A stretch of DNA of 64,000 nucleotides from Microbotryomycetes sp. JL201 (GCA_033819885.1 JAQYUZ010000001.1:186001-250000), one strand, 5' to 3'; positions 22,586 through 34,883 are shown, numbered from the stretch's first letter. Notes: generated from the sequence alone by a model not told the origin. Numbers and translations are program-made.

Positions 22586-23099
22586 TCTGGTGCAGCACAA
22601 TCACAGGTCATGCTAAAGTCCGACATCAGATCGTGATCGCTGGTCGTCGCATGCCTCTCTGTGGCCCAAGCGCGCCGTGCGTGTTGGTTGCGCGCGCGTT
22701 CGTTCAGTCAACTTTTTGCCGCTGTTGGACGACATTGACGGCTGGTCGAAGATGTCGCTCCAGCCAGTCACGATCAAATTGGACTCACTGATGAGCTGTG
22801 GGCATCGTGGTTTCAACGACGACGAGCAACGGCGAACGATTCCTGCTGCACGCCCGCCGTGAGGATATCTTTCGGACCCGGCCGGCGACGATCTGTGCAC
22901 ATAACTACCGGGAAGAGAGTCGTTGGCAATACGAGACATCCGAATGCTTCAGGATTGTTTACCGCACTGTGACGGCTACAGTGACTTGCACCGCCACCCG
23001 CTTTGTGGAGCCGAATCGCGAGCCAAGGCCTCTCTTCTCTTGACATCCTCGCGCTTGGCCCGCTCGTTCGTCGGACTCGCGTGCCCCCGCCTGTAGACT
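22586..23099. promoter_or_regulatory. Divergent intergenic region
   Basis: These 514 nt lie between opposed starts of the unknown minus-strand gene and the RING gene. A 108-codon minus frame at 22613-22939 (its interior reads SNSGKKLTERTRAQ) could be an upstream exon, but I found no in-phase splice to the next gene, so I left it out. Confidence 0.45.
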
Positions 23100-24750
23100 A
23101 TGAGCACGAGCGCTGTCCATGTCGACAAGCCCGAGCCCGAGTCCGAGCTCGAGTCACTGGCCGAGCCAGCTCGAGCGACGACTTGTTATCCGCCCTCGCC
23201 TGCACCGGCACTGAGACCAACACGGACGAGTGACGACGTTCTGACACCTGAACAGCGTGACGCCATTGAACGTGACGCTGACGAGGCTGTCGGTCCGCCG
23301 GCGCTCATGCTCCGGCTCGGACTCGCGCGGAGGCTGCTGACGGCCACGAGTGAGATGGGTACGCCCTCAATGCTTGCACTCCCTCGGCGCTTCCTCTCTG
23401 ACTCGCTCTTCCGATGCTGCAGACGACAGCCGCAAAAAATCATTAATTGGCCTCTACGTAGTCAATATTGTCCAGGTCCGAGATTGCCTCACGCCGTTGC
23501 CACAAGCGAGTTCAAATGCTGACCGCCGCGAACGCCCAGATCGTCTTGTGGTCGGTCGTTCTGGCAAAGCAATGGAACAAGCAGTGCGACCAGCCATTGC
23601 GCTGGTTCTTGGCGCTGTCCTGCATCAGGCTCGGGCTACAACTGCCAGGTGAGTGTCACAACAAGATCCAGTGTGGCACAGCTGACACGCCCGTCATACT
23701 AAAAGCGGCGACATGGTCTGCCCTCGTGCCACCACCACCACGCCGCCGCGAGTCCGCTGAAAGCATTGCAGCGCGCGAAGCACAACGGACTTTTGGCTCA
23801 TTCGCCATCGACCGCCGAGTTCGGCGCCTATCAGACCTCCTTGGCCTGTTTGGGCTCGTATTGTTCTTCCTCGGCAATATTTGGTATTTCAGCTCCGAAA
23901 CTTGCTCCGCCACCGCCAACCTGTTGCACAAGGCGGGGCTCGCCGCTCTCATCATCGCCTGGATTTATGCCGCCGAGAGCATCTTGCTCCTCATCGCCAT
24001 CGTCTTCTTCTTGCCTGTGCTTCTCGTGACGATGCGTATGACTGGGTATGGCACTCGCCATGAAATCGGGCCCATGACGAAAGAGCAAATCGAGCAGTTG
24101 CCCCTAGGAATTTACGTGTAAGCAGAGAATTCGCTGCCGCAGCGCGCCCGCTCACGTTCGCCTTGTACAGCGGCGAGCTTCCGGAAACTTCAACCCAAGA
24201 GCATGCCGTTGGCGAGGACCTGAATGTCCCAAAGGAGATCAAGGCGAACGCTTCCGTTGTTCAGGTCGAGACTGCCTCGTCAATAACTGCATCAAACTCT
24301 GCAGCAGATTCTCCAAAAGCAAAAAAACGGCGGTGGTGGCGCCTTTGGAGCTCTGCACCGGCATCAGGCAAGGCGAGCGGTACTGTGGCAGATCCGTCAC
24401 TCTCTGGACTCGTCCCGCTGCCTGCAGGCATGCGACCGCTCCGGCTGTCGCAAAGTCAAGCTTCATGCTCGATATGTTTGTGCGATTACGAGGCTCCGCC
24501 GCTGTTGACCGACCCCAACGCACGCGAGTGGCAACCCGAACCTCTACGCATCTTGCCTTGTGGTCATGCGTTCCACGCCCCTTGTCTAGAATCATGGCTC
24601 GTCGTCTCGGGTCGGGTAGGCTGCTCCTTCGAACCGTCCTCGCAAAAGCTGATTAGTCCGTTCTAGTGTCCGCTGTGTCAGAAACCGGCCAACAAGGACG
24701 CCAAAGAGCAGGACACGCCTTCCCCGACGGACGGGAGCAGCGCTGTCTAG
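23100..24750 (+). CDS. Multi-spanning membrane RING-H2 E3 ubiquitin ligase-like protein
   Basis: Six exons encode about 453 residues. Hydrophobic segments are SLIGLYVVNIVQIVLWSVVL, WFLALSCIRLGLQL, LLGLFGLVLFFLGNIWYF and two close helices AGLAALIIAWIYAAESILLL and IAIVFFLPVLLVTM, so about four or five spans. The C-terminal RING-H2 reads CSICLCDYE, then ILPCGHAFHAPCLESWLVVS and RCPLCQ, giving C-x2-C, C-x-H-x2-H-x2-C, x10, C-x2-C. The last pair comes from a final 84-nt exon after a 51-nt intron (about 24616-24666). Other introns are about 23359-23422, 23476-23539, 23649-23705 and 24118-24170. This is probably an ER, Golgi or vacuolar membrane ubiquitin ligase; the substrate is unknown. The long N-terminus is acidic and Pro-rich. 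Confidence 0.85.
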
Positions 24751-24994
24751 GCTGCAACACATAGCATGATCATCTTTCTGTGCATAGACTTTCCCTTTGT
24801 TGTAAATACGTCAGCTTTGCAGTGAGGGCAAAATAGATTACCGCAATGCAGATCACGAGAACGTCGAAATCGTTCATGTCGTAGGCAATAAAAGCAGGCG
24901 GGTCGGTCTACTGAGCGCACATCAAGTTTACGACGACTGCTTCACGTTACAGCACACAAGAAGTATCTACAGGAACAGAAACGTTTGCCCGTCA

Positions 24995-25540
24995 TCACGC
25001 TTTGTTTTTCGGGTTCTCTTCCGACTCCTAATTTCAATGCAAACCAGCGCAGTCAGTTCTGACACACTCTTTTGCATTGGCTACGCAAAATATCAGTCGA
25101 ACCTTCCACAATGCAGCAACTTTGGCCAGACGTTCAGGACCGGGCATATCTGGATCAGTTTCTTTGAGCTCTTCCATCATTCGAGTACGAAACTTGCAAG
25201 TTCGTGTTGCAGATTGAGTCAGATTCAAGGGCTGAGCTATTGAAATACAAACAATTGACTCACCTCGTGCCATGCTTGCTGCTGAGCACTGCGATGGAGG
25301 AACGAGGATCAGCTGCACCTTATGGAAAGCCCTGCGCAACTGGGCCGCTCGAGCCTATGCCGAAACCCGAGATGGCTCACGTCAATTTCTCTAGATTGTA
25401 CAGTAGGGGTGGTTCGACTCATGATCAGCTCGGCTTCGGTCAATCTGTATGAGCTCATACGCAACGTGCGCAATTCATTATCGGGGCGCACGAACGCACT
25501 GCCAGTAGCATCAGGCCGATCGACACTCACTTTTGCCCAT
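24995..25540 (-). CDS. 64-residue HMG/YABBY-like small protein split into five exons
   Basis: A tiny gene: exons of about 10, 37, 25, 90 and 33 nt (25540-25531, 25417-25381, 25288-25264, 25192-25103, 25027-24995) splice in phase to a 64-residue protein. It opens MGKIEPPLLYNLEKLTAQQQ and continues AWHEFRTRMMEELKETDPDM, ERLAKVAALWK and ESEENPKNKA. The pattern of aromatic-xx-F, two helices, Ala-Ala-x-x-W and a final ENPKN resembles fungal small HMG/YABBY-like proteins, often chromatin-associated or of unknown role. Every junction is GT-AG and removes a frame break, which supports it. The weakest part is the first exon: an alternative upstream exon could join at the same acceptor. It lies 159 nt downstream of the SKI2 stop site on the same strand. 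Confidence 0.72.
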
Positions 25541-25699
25541 GATGGTCGGATCGCAAGACGCGCGACGCCACGCTTTACCTCGGTGCAATGCGGCAAGGAA
25601 AAAAAGGAGCGAGTGGTGCCCCGTAGCCTGGCGCAAGCCCGAAACTCCTGAACCGGACTGCCGAATATGGTATCGTTACAACACACAGCCCTCTCGAGC

Positions 25700-28600
25700 T
25701 CAAAAGTACAAGCTTGCACAGAAAACGACGTCGCGTCTGATCTTTTCTTGGCAAGTCACCATCTTGTTGAACAGGTCAGAGTTGCCGACAATGCGAGCTG
25801 CATCTCGAACCTCGCGACATGTCTCGTCAAGCCTGGTAATTGTTCTGACAATCGTGCCTTCTTGAACATCAGTCAATGCCGTAATCTGATTGAACGGCTG
25901 TGAAGATATACAATTGGGTTCATCGTCGTCGCCACAGAAAGCGACTTCGGCCCAGCTTACCATCCCTTTGGCCCATTCGAAACACACTTCAGTCAGTCCC
26001 CACTTCAGTTCTCCATTGTTGTTGAAACCCTCGTCGGCGAAATTGGCCCTGTGGCGAGTCTGAACGGCAAGCACTCTCTCGCTGACTTGCTCGATGACGG
26101 ATTTGCCCTATCGTAGGACGCCCAAAGTCAGCAATATGATAATGACCAACAAGGCGGGGTCGACTTGCCTCTTCAAGCTTGGGCGTCAACAATGGCTCGT
26201 TGTCCGTCTTTTCTTGAAAGATAAACGCCGACAAGAGCGCTACGATTTCTTCAGGCTCGTACGTCGCAAAGAAGTTGTCAAGAATCAATTCCGTAAGGAC
26301 AAGCTCGTTTGCCGAGTTGATCTAGCGAAAATTTGTGATCAGCGCAAGTCGAGAAGTACATGCGCGAATCGAGGCTCACTTCGCAAGCGACACGGCCCTT
26401 AAGCAACACTGTTTGGTTCTCGTCAATGAACTTGAGCTCCTTGAGTACATCGATACGTTGCTCATAGTCGGGCAGCAGCTCCAAGTTCTGGTCGCTGATG
26501 GCGAGCCGAAGCCTACGAGTGATCGTGAAGTTTAGACGTGCTCCTCGCTGAGCTTAGATGCTAGACTCACGTCGCAATCTTTTCTTCCAGCATTCGCTCT
26601 CCATGAAGTGTCCGATACTGCGAAACAATGCTTGTCAGGCAACTCCTTGACATCCAGCAAACGCTCAACAGTTACCATTTCGTCAAAGTCCGGCTCGTCC
26701 CTTGCGACAAAGTCGAGCTTTCTGGCCAACGCGTCTCGCTCCTGCAGGCACTCTCGGAATTCTAGTCCTCTGACCTTGGTCCAATCGGCTTCAGACAATT
26801 GTGTACCATTCTGCAATAGCTCGATGTAGTCTGCCAAAGCCTTTTCCATGAGCGACCGCCGATGCCTTTCTGCAATGTTTTCTGCGTCTACTTTGATCGT
26901 GCAAGACGTGAGGAGCTGAATGCTCGTGAGTGGGACGATGGCAAGTTCATAAGTCAGAGGCTCTTCGACCGTTTTCGGCAGTCGCGGAGGCCATCTCGGC
27001 GGCACAGATTCCGCCGTCACGTCTGTAGAGATTCAACAAGTCAGCAGAGACCAGAGGAGGTGGAAGACCGGCAGCGAACCATGTTTGCCAGCGCGCACAT
27101 CCGGATGAACGAAAGCGAGCACGTAAAATTGCTTGGTTTGATCGATGACGCCTGAGGGCAAGACTGCCAAGGGCGCCGACTTGAGCAGCACGGCGGCATG
27201 ATTTTGAAAGTGCTTTGAAACAGATCCTGTTCAGCGAGAGTTATAAGGTTCTGAAACGGCATCAACGCACCCCATCGGAAAGGAGGATAATCCGTCCTGT
27301 TGCCAACATCTTCCCCGAACTCGGATGGGCCATGACGTCTTCCAGCATTCTTGTGTTGAGATCGACGATGCGCCTGCACGTGTCGTAGTACAGCTCAAGT
27401 TCGTCACGCTTCGGTCCTGGCTCGAGCTTGCTCAGAGACTTTAATTCCGCCTCGCCCTAGTGCCAGCTTTGTCAGCTCGATTTTGTCTGCCGTGAGGTTC
27501 ATGCACAACGTTACCTCGGCGACCTTCTTCTGCTGATCGGGAAGGAGTCGCTGGGCAGCATTCTCAGAGAAGCTCCGCTTGATCATCTCTTCGACCCTGA
27601 GCGCTTCAACCCTCAACAAGTTGAGAATCATTGAATAAGTCAGTCGGAACTGTGATTGAAGCTTTGTTGGTTGGCCGAGGAGCATTGTTGTCAACGTCGT
27701 TGTCTCTGGCACTTCGTTCTCGGCGACAATGATGACTGTGCCGGTCTTGTCAAGACCGCGGCGACCTGCGCGACCGGACATTTGCGTGCTGAGGACACCG
27801 AATAAGCGAAAATGCTTCAAGCTGTTACGACAATGGGGCTTACTATTCGCCTGGCAGCAGCTCGCGAAAATTACGACCGTCATGCTTGCGAATGCCTGAA
27901 AAGACAACGCTCTTTGCGGGCATGTTGACACCCATGGCAAAGGTCTCTGTTGCGAACAAGACCTTCACCAGACCTCTTGCAAACAGTAACTCGACAATCT
28001 TGCGATTTTTCGCAATGGAGCGAGTCTCAGCATGCGTGTCACACTAGATGATTCCAAGCGACTCACTTCTTTCACGATCGGCAGCAGGCCACCGTGATGC
28101 ACGCCGATACCTCGGCCGAGCAGCTGCCTCATGTTCTGAATCTGAGGCAAAAGCTTGTCCGAACCTGTATTAGGCAGGCTATCAGCTTGTCGAGCAAGCA
28201 CGGAGGGCCAGGTGAAATCGCACCTTTGAGCCTCGTCAAGCTTCTCTCTATCGTAACGTGGACTTCGCTCTTCTCTGAGGCCGTGCACAGGTCCGTGTTG
28301 GGCATGCTAGCTGCATATTCCTCGCACCGTTTCTTCGAGAAAGTGAAGACGACGACCGGCAAAAGCTCCTTCTTTTTGAGAAGTCCGATCAAGTGGATCC
28401 ACAAAGTTGCGTCTCTTGTTTGGTTATTGCGAGATCCACCGCCTCCAGAGTAAGCTTTCATGCCGCTTCTGGCCGCCATGACGGCTTGGCCTTTGACGGC
28501 CGCCGCTCGTGCGGCTCCGCCTCCTCCTCTGTTTTGCCCACCACCCCTACCACCGCCTCGGCCGGTAGCCCCACCTCCTCTTCCAGGCGGACCTGTCAGG

Positions 28601-30641
28601 CCAGCTGCCTCCCTCTCTTTCTCTTGTTTACGTTTGATTGCTTCGCCTGCCTCTTTGTACCCAGCACCGAGAAACTGTCCCTTCGAGTCAACAATCTTGT
28701 GCAAGTCTTTGCCAGAATACAAAAAGTGCTCGAGAGGCACAGGTCGCTTTGGTGTCGAGATGACGTAAATGTCCTTTTTCTTCGTTCGTCTGCACCGAAA
28801 CGTGTCAACAGGACAATCAGTGGGCAGCCCGGCTCATGCCGCCTGCTATCCGACTTACCCGACCCAATCAGCGAATTCCTTCGTGTTGGGCACAGTAGCT
28901 GACAGCAAGATAATGTTGACGTGGTCTGGTAGCATGATGATGACCTCTTCCCAGACGACACCGCGCTGCCGACGGAGCAAGTGAGTATCAACACCACGAT
29001 TCTCGCGCTGCAGCAGCACTCGACTGACCTCGAGGTCGTTGACGTAGTGCACCTCGTCGAAAATGACCCATTCAACGTCTCGAATCAAGTCGGCTCCCTG
29101 TTGTGATACTGAAAAAGTGAGCGCGGGCGGCAGAATCTATAAAGCAGGATGACTCGCCTTGTACAACATGCTTCTCAAGATCTCGGTCGTCATGATCAAG
29201 CAACTCGCTTCTGGATTGATTTGTACGTCACCAGTCAAGATTCCGACCTGACTAGGGTCGAATGTACGCTGGAAATCTCGAAACTTTTGGTTGGAGAGCG
29301 CCTTTATCGGCGACGTGTAGATGGCCTTTGTCATGTGCTTGGCGGCGAGAGCGATGGCATACTCGGCCACAACAGTCTTGCCTGCTGAAGTATGAGCAGC
29401 GACAAATACTGATTCTCCAACTTCCATGTGGTAAATAGCTTCCTTTTGGAAAGTATCGAGCTCGAACGGGTACTGTGGGGGCATCACTGTAAAGAAATGG
29501 ACCACGAACGACCGATTTGATGTGAAAGCTGACCTCCTTCGCCATGTCTGGCACGAGTTCCCGGAAATTGACTATTTCGCGGTTGACGTCGACGACATGA
29601 GCCCAGTCTCGTTTAGCGACAACAGGTTTTCTCCGAGCAACTTTGGTTGTCGAAGCGTGAGATATGCGCTGCGAAATCCCGTTTATTGTGAGCACGTATT
29701 TGTGGCAGTCTAGCTAGCTCGTGTGCTCACCTCGACCGGCAGCAGTTCATCTATCGCCGGGTCGAGTTGCCTCTGAGTGGACGTCGGTTTGGCGTGCTGT
29801 TTTGGGAACGTTCAGCAAACGTAGAATGATAGCATTGAGGGAGCCAGCTGACCTGCACTGGCTTCGAGGCGTCGAGCATCGGTCGATAAATGGGCGTGAC
29901 CTCTATTTGATCTGGCTCATCCAAAAGCCGTCCGTCGCGGTCATCGCTGGGCGGTCCAAAATCGAGGCCGCGAGTGAATCCTGGCGGTATTGTTCTGATG
30001 CCGCCTACGGTGCAATGATGAGTGTCAGGCTAGCGTGACAACCTACACCTTCGGAACTCGGTCAGACAAGCGTACCTCGCCCCTTTTCGAATGCTTTTTC
30101 GAGGCTGTCTGCTGTGCCGTTGACGTCTGGCGAGTCTTGATCTTGCAAGCCGATCTCTTCTGCCAAGCCTCCTGGTTTGAACGGAAAGTACGAGCTCTTG
30201 CCTCTGATGAAGCTCGAAGCGAACGAGCTCGGTTGGCGGTCAATGCTCGTGCTGTTGAGCGCCGTGCGTGTCTGTGGAGCCTGCGTGACTTCTTTGTATC
30301 CGACAATGTCGCCGTCCAAGCCTGCGCTCTTGAACTCGAGCGTCGTTGTCGGGAACGTTGGTTCAATGTGCAGGAGCGAGCGCACATCCGTCGGCCGCGT
30401 CCAATGGCTGCGACACAAAAGGCCAAGTACGCAGCTTCAGCGTCGACTTGATACAAACTATCTGTACGCCGTCGACTGACACGGCCCAGTGAGCCTCGCT
30501 CATCTCTTTGCGCGCACCGGGGCTCGGTCGCAGCCATTCTCGCTCGAGCTCGTTTCGGATCGCCTCTGGTGAAGGCGGCTGCCCAACGTGCAGGTCTGAC
30601 AGCAGCCGACAGCGCTCTTCGGCTGTCAGGCGTCGCGACAT
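25700..30641 (-). CDS. SKI2: Ski2-type RNA helicase of the Ski complex
   Basis: Nineteen exons encode a full-length Ski2, the DExH helicase that feeds mRNA to the cytoplasmic exosome. The Ski2-specific N-terminus is [20 protein letters not shown] and [15 protein letters not shown]. Helicase motifs are [14 protein letters not shown] (I), [32 protein letters not shown] (II), [15 protein letters not shown] (III), [25 protein letters not shown] and [12 protein letters not shown] (VI). An RG/GR-rich insertion lies between the RecA domains (about 28470-28640). The arch follows [13 protein letters not shown], and the C-terminus is VREVRD-like ending VVFCASLYF. Introns are 55-73 nt. Two have GC donors: about 29098-29157 (AAG/GCGAGT, joining LYK to GADLIRD) and about 26108-26168 (GAG/GCAAGT). 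The motif order excludes the nuclear paralogue Mtr4. Confidence 0.95.
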
Positions 30642-30739
30642 GACCTTGATCGGGGTGCGTGTGCGAGATGACGTCCTCGAGACGAACGAGCAAAGTCACT
30701 TTCGCGTTTTGACCGTCTCACAGATCAACAACTCGAGGG
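30642..30739. promoter_or_regulatory. Very short divergent promoter SKI2 / CPR6
   Basis: Only 98 bp separate the opposed start codons of SKI2 and the cyclophilin-40 gene, so the two promoters and 5' UTRs must overlap or extend into each other's coding region. I recognise no specific element. Confidence 0.6.
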
Positions 30740-32326
30740 ATGCCCAACCCGCGCGTCTTTTTCGACATGTAAGCTTGCATGCTATCGGATTCGGGCTCTC
30801 TGATACCGCTATGCCACCACCACCCGGTCCTCGCCCGTGTGCGCTCGGTCCTCTCGCGAGCTGACGACGCACGAACCGGTACAACCTCAGTCAAACACAG
30901 TCGCTGACTGCCTCTACCCTGATCAATGATATTCGTCAATGTAGCACCGTCAACGGCCATGACGCTGGCCGCATCGTGATGGAATTGTTCGCCGACGTTG
31001 CACCAAAGACGGCCGAAAACTTTCGAGCTCTTTGCACCGGAGAAAAGGGCATGGGCACAATGGGAAAGCCTCTGTATTACAAAGGGTCCCTGTTCCACCG
31101 AATCATCAAGAGGTACGCCCTGATGCGCATGCGTTCGCCCGGATGGAACCTGACGGAACACGCGCTCGTCACGTGATCGGCTTAACATGGTATTCGTTTC
31201 AGGTTCATGTGTCAAGGTGGTGACTTTACAGCTGGCAACGGCACCGGCGGAGAGAGCATTTGTGAGTGTAACCAGTGCCAACAGGAAACGAGTTGCCGAC
31301 TTGTCTTTGCTTCCTAGACGGCGAAAAGTTCCAAGACGAAAATTTTGAGCTCAAGCACGACAAGCCGTTCCTCCTGTCAATGGCCAACGCTGGTTCCAAC
31401 ACGAATGGCAGTCAGGTAAGCGAGCTGGCTTGCATCATACGCCACACGGGAAGTTTCTGATTACGGTTCGTTTCGCCCAGTTCTTCATCACGACTGTCCC
31501 GACACCTCACCTCGACGGCAAACATGTCGTATTTGGTCGCGTCATCGCTGGTAGATCAGTTGTTCGCCTGATGGAGGACAGCCCGACAAAGGACGACAAG
31601 CCAACCGAAGACATTGTCATTGCCGACTGCGGCGAGCTGGCGGAAGGAGAACCAACCAAAAAGCCGGACGAATTTGATGACGGCTACGAAAGTTATCCGT
31701 CGGATGACGAGCGAGACGTGCAAGAGCCCGAAGTCGCACTTCAAGTCGCCACCGCCATCAAAAACAAGGGCACAGAGTGGTTCAAGCAAAAGAAAGTGAC
31801 TGTCGCCAATAAAAAATACATGAAAGCGCTCCGGTATCTTGACGTTCATCCCGTGCTCGCCGAGCGCAATCCAGAGCTTGAAGACAAGTTTACGTCCTTG
31901 AAACTGTCCCTGCTGCTCAATTCTGCTTTGGCGTCTCTCAACTCGTCACAACCGACGTCTTCCAGTGACGCACGACTGGCGATCAAGCAAGCGACGAGAG
32001 CGCTCGAACTCGATGGCGATGCGGAAAGCCAGCCGATGAAGCGCAAGCTGACAGAATCTGACAAAGCAAAGTGCTTGTACCGGAGAGCACTCGGTCGCGT
32101 CGCCGTCAAAGAAGAAGAAGAGGCCATCAAGGATCTTGAGCAGGCTCTCCAGCTCGTTCCTGGTGACGGTGCGATTCAACAGCAGTAAGTCTTAGAGCTC
32201 GCGGCGCGCCGCGTCAGACCTCCACTGACAGTCATTCCGGATTGTGAAAGACTGGCCACCATCAAGGCGAGAGTTGATGAAAAGAAGAAGAAGAGTAGGG
32301 CGGCGTTCTCTAAAATGTTTGCGTAA
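30740..32326 (+). CDS. CPR6: Cyclophilin-40 peptidyl-prolyl isomerase with TPR domain
   Basis: Six exons encode about 376 residues of Cyp40/Cpr6, an Hsp90 co-chaperone. The cyclophilin domain starts [10 protein letters not shown] and has [74 protein letters not shown] and [12 protein letters not shown], so the catalytic Arg and the FxxxxMCQGGDF segment are intact. The linker and three TPR units follow ([40 protein letters not shown]), then a basic end AFSKMFA. Introns are about 30769-30944 (176 nt, long for this locus), 31113-31202, 31262-31317, 31416-31480 and 32185-32250. Exon 1 is only 29 nt. Confidence 0.94.
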
Positions 32327-32767
32327 TGGAACTGCAAATGAAAGTTATGCGGAGCTGGACGCTGCAGCACTCGTCACACTGATTACCTGTGACGTGCAAC
32401 TCAACAGTGTGTGACAAGCTCCAAGGCTCACTTTTGAACATTGTGCGGTTGTACAAAGAGGGCAAAGACGTCATTTCTTTCTTGGACGGAAATAGGCCGC
32501 CAAACACTTGCGAGCTTGTTTGGAAACCGCGTGCCTCGCAAGCTGGCCAGATCACAGTTTGGACGTTCCGTGCTACCCAAATTGACAGCGACAGACGTTG
32601 TCCCAGGGCCACGCGAGACATCTTTTGGCAGTGTTCACCGTCGAGCGAACGAAGCGGAGCACCACGCGCGCAGAACAGGGACGCCACCATCGCTGGCGAG
32701 CTCATTCGCAGGGGGCGAGTCAGAGTCGAGCATCTCGTTGCGACCGCTGCCGTTTGATCAGCCGGCC
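32327..32767. other. Intergenic region between CPR6 and ENT transporter
   Basis: About 441 nt. Plus and minus frames overlap here (for example 32389-32757) but none shows a recognisable domain. This is probably the CPR6 3' region and the transporter promoter. Confidence 0.5.
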
Positions 32768-34813
32768 ATGTTTCAGCCGCTCGTCGTAGCTGCTCGCGGA
32801 GCGAGCCAAGTGCGTCAGTCTGTCGAGCACACACGCGAGTCGGTCGTCAGTCACGTAAGCGAGGACGTTCAAGTGGCCAAGCACTTGGTTGAGAGGGCTA
32901 GGCACGAGGACCCAGAGCACGACGAGACGCCACGCGAGGCCGAAGATGAGCTCCATGACGAGTACAGACCGCTCATGCAGGACGACGACAACGATCTCGA
33001 GCACAATGACTCGGATGTCAGAGGCAGAACGAGATACCGTGCACCAAAAAATGTAACAGGTGGCGCGCAGACGATCGAGAGGCGCACCAGGGCCGTCGAG
33101 GTGGCAATCTCGTACGGCTGCTTCTTCATCCTCGGTGCGCGCAAACGACGACAACATGCTACGGAGCAACTTGCTAACATGCGCGTGCTACCTTTATAAA
33201 GGCGCCTGCATCCTACTCTCCTGGAACAGCCAGATCGTCGCATCGAGCTATTTCGGCGCGAGACTCGAGGGCTCATCATTCGAGACGTCCTATGCCAGCT
33301 GGGTGGCCATGTCTTTCACGACGGGTAATTTGGTCTTTTTGGCGCATGCCAATGCGACGCAAGCAGGCGTGAGTGAGCAAGATCCTATCAACTTGTTTTG
33401 GAAGGCTCCCGGATCATTCAGTTCTGATTCGTGCTCTGTCCTACCAGGCAAATCTCAAGCGTCGAATTGTGTTTTCCATTACGGCTCTGACAGCTATAGT
33501 CATCATGTACATTGTCTCGACGCGGATATCGAGGATCAACGTGGACGTCTTTTTCAGCACGCTCATCATCTCGACTTTGGCGCTCTCTGCGTGCGCATCT
33601 TACCTACAGAATGCTGTCGTTGCACTCTCGGCTTCGTTCGGCCCGATCTACCTCCAAGGCATTCTTTCCGGTCAAGGCGCCATCGCGCTCATTGTCGCCG
33701 CGATCCAGCTCGTGTCGGCATACGCCGCAATGTCAAGCGAACTCTCGTCTCGTTCTCATTCTTCCGTGCTCACGATGCAAGTGGATCCGTCCCCGTTTGT
33801 GGAACCGTTGCAAGTCCACGGCCCGCAACCCCAGCAAGGCATCTTGGACTCTGCCTTCAGTTTTTTCCTCGCCATTGCCGGCTTCGCAGTCCTGTCTTTA
33901 CTGGCTTATTTGCTCTTGCTCAATCTGCCGTTATACAAAGTTGTCGTCAGGGCTAATGACGAGGACCCGGACAGCCACGATAAAGGCCCACAAGCGTCCT
34001 TGCGTGTCGTAGAACGCAAAGTCAGAAAACTCGGCATCAGTGTCTTTTTGACGTTCCTGGTCACGCTAGCGGTCTTTCCGAGCATTACTTCGACGATCTT
34101 GTCGGTAAATGAAGGCAAAATGAAACCCGGGTCATTTGGCGACATTCTCACACAGCCGGCCGTTTTCCTACCGATCGGCTTCTTGTTCTTTGCTTTGGGA
34201 GATTGGATAGGCAGGATCTTGCCTCAGGCCAAAGTGTTGACGTTTACGGACTGGCGAGCGTTGTTGGGTTTGAGTCTCGTTCGCATCGTCTTTATTGTGA
34301 GCCGTTCTTTCACGACAGATGATGAGTGATGTGTTGACAATTTTGCGCGCAGCCCCTCTTTCTCATTTGCAATACGTCAGCGTCTGCAGGCGGCGCCCTC
34401 ATCAAGTCCGATGCAGGTTCGTATCGTCTCACTGACGTTCGCGCGGTCTCACTCGCTGACCGTTTCAACGTTCAGCGTACCTCATTATCATGTTGTTGTT
34501 CTCGCTGACGAATGGCTACGGATCTACGCTCGTCATGCTCGCTGCTGTCGTCGAACCGAGTCTTGAGGAGCACGAGGTTGACGTGAGTGTAGCAAGATTC
34601 ACGTGCTGGATACATGGCCAAGCTCAAATCATTGTTTCTGAAATAGGTCGCTGCTACGTGTATGGCCTTTTATTTGACATTGTAAGTCAGATCCCGAGCT
34701 TACGCGCCGCTTTACTGACTTTGTTCTGTTTGATTCGCAGCGGCCTTGCTGTTGGCTCTCTCGTATCCTTCCCAGTACGCGCAGCCATTTGTCATTGTAA
34801 CCCATTCTTGTAA
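32768..34813 (+). CDS. Equilibrative nucleoside transporter (SLC29/Fun26 family)
   Basis: Seven exons give about 553 residues. A hydrophilic, acidic N-terminus of roughly 110 residues precedes TM1 (ISYGCFFILGACILLSWNSQ), which has the family W-N pair. Further spans include ASYLQNAVVALSASFGP with the TM4 F-G-P signature, ILSGQGAIALIVAAIQLVSA, FSFFLAIAGFAVLSLLAYL, ISVFLTFLVTLAVFPSITS, PAVFLPIGFLFFALGDWIGR with the TM8 D-x-x-GR motif, and MLLFSLTNGYGSTLVMLAA with the TM10 N-G-Y signature. About 11 helices are expected. The loop after TM6 is Pro/Ser rich. Introns are about 33135-33201, 33369-33447, 34297-34352, 34417-34475, 34583-34646 and 34682-34740. Transport of nucleosides across the vacuolar or plasma membrane is the family role; location here is unknown. 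Confidence 0.9.
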
Positions 34814-34883
34814 TGAAACGAATGTTGTTTTATGATCGCGACTCGGCCTCGGCGTACAAATTCCGGCTCCCGAGCCGGCATCC

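Noticed and set aside
22613-22939. 108-codon minus frame as an upstream exon of the unknown 21-22.6 kb gene
   Set aside because: No GT/GC donor in it joins the downstream acceptors in phase.
25418-25530. An additional coding exon (AFVRPDNELRTL) in the small HMG-like gene
   Set aside because: It joins downstream in phase but has no start codon and only a 32-nt intron to the upstream ATG; the 113-nt single intron is simpler. Kept as an alternative.
26618-26650. A 34-nt intron in SKI2 starting GTCAAG
   Set aside because: A GTAACT donor slightly upstream gives a normal 58-nt intron and a better family match ([13 protein letters not shown]).
25700-30641. Assignment of the DExH helicase to the nuclear exosome factor Mtr4
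   Set aside because: The N-terminal [12 protein letters not shown] motif and the C-terminal CASLYF are Ski2 features.
32310-32834. 174-codon minus frame between CPR6 and the ENT gene
   Set aside because: Crosses the CPR6 stop and ENT start, with no recognisable domain.
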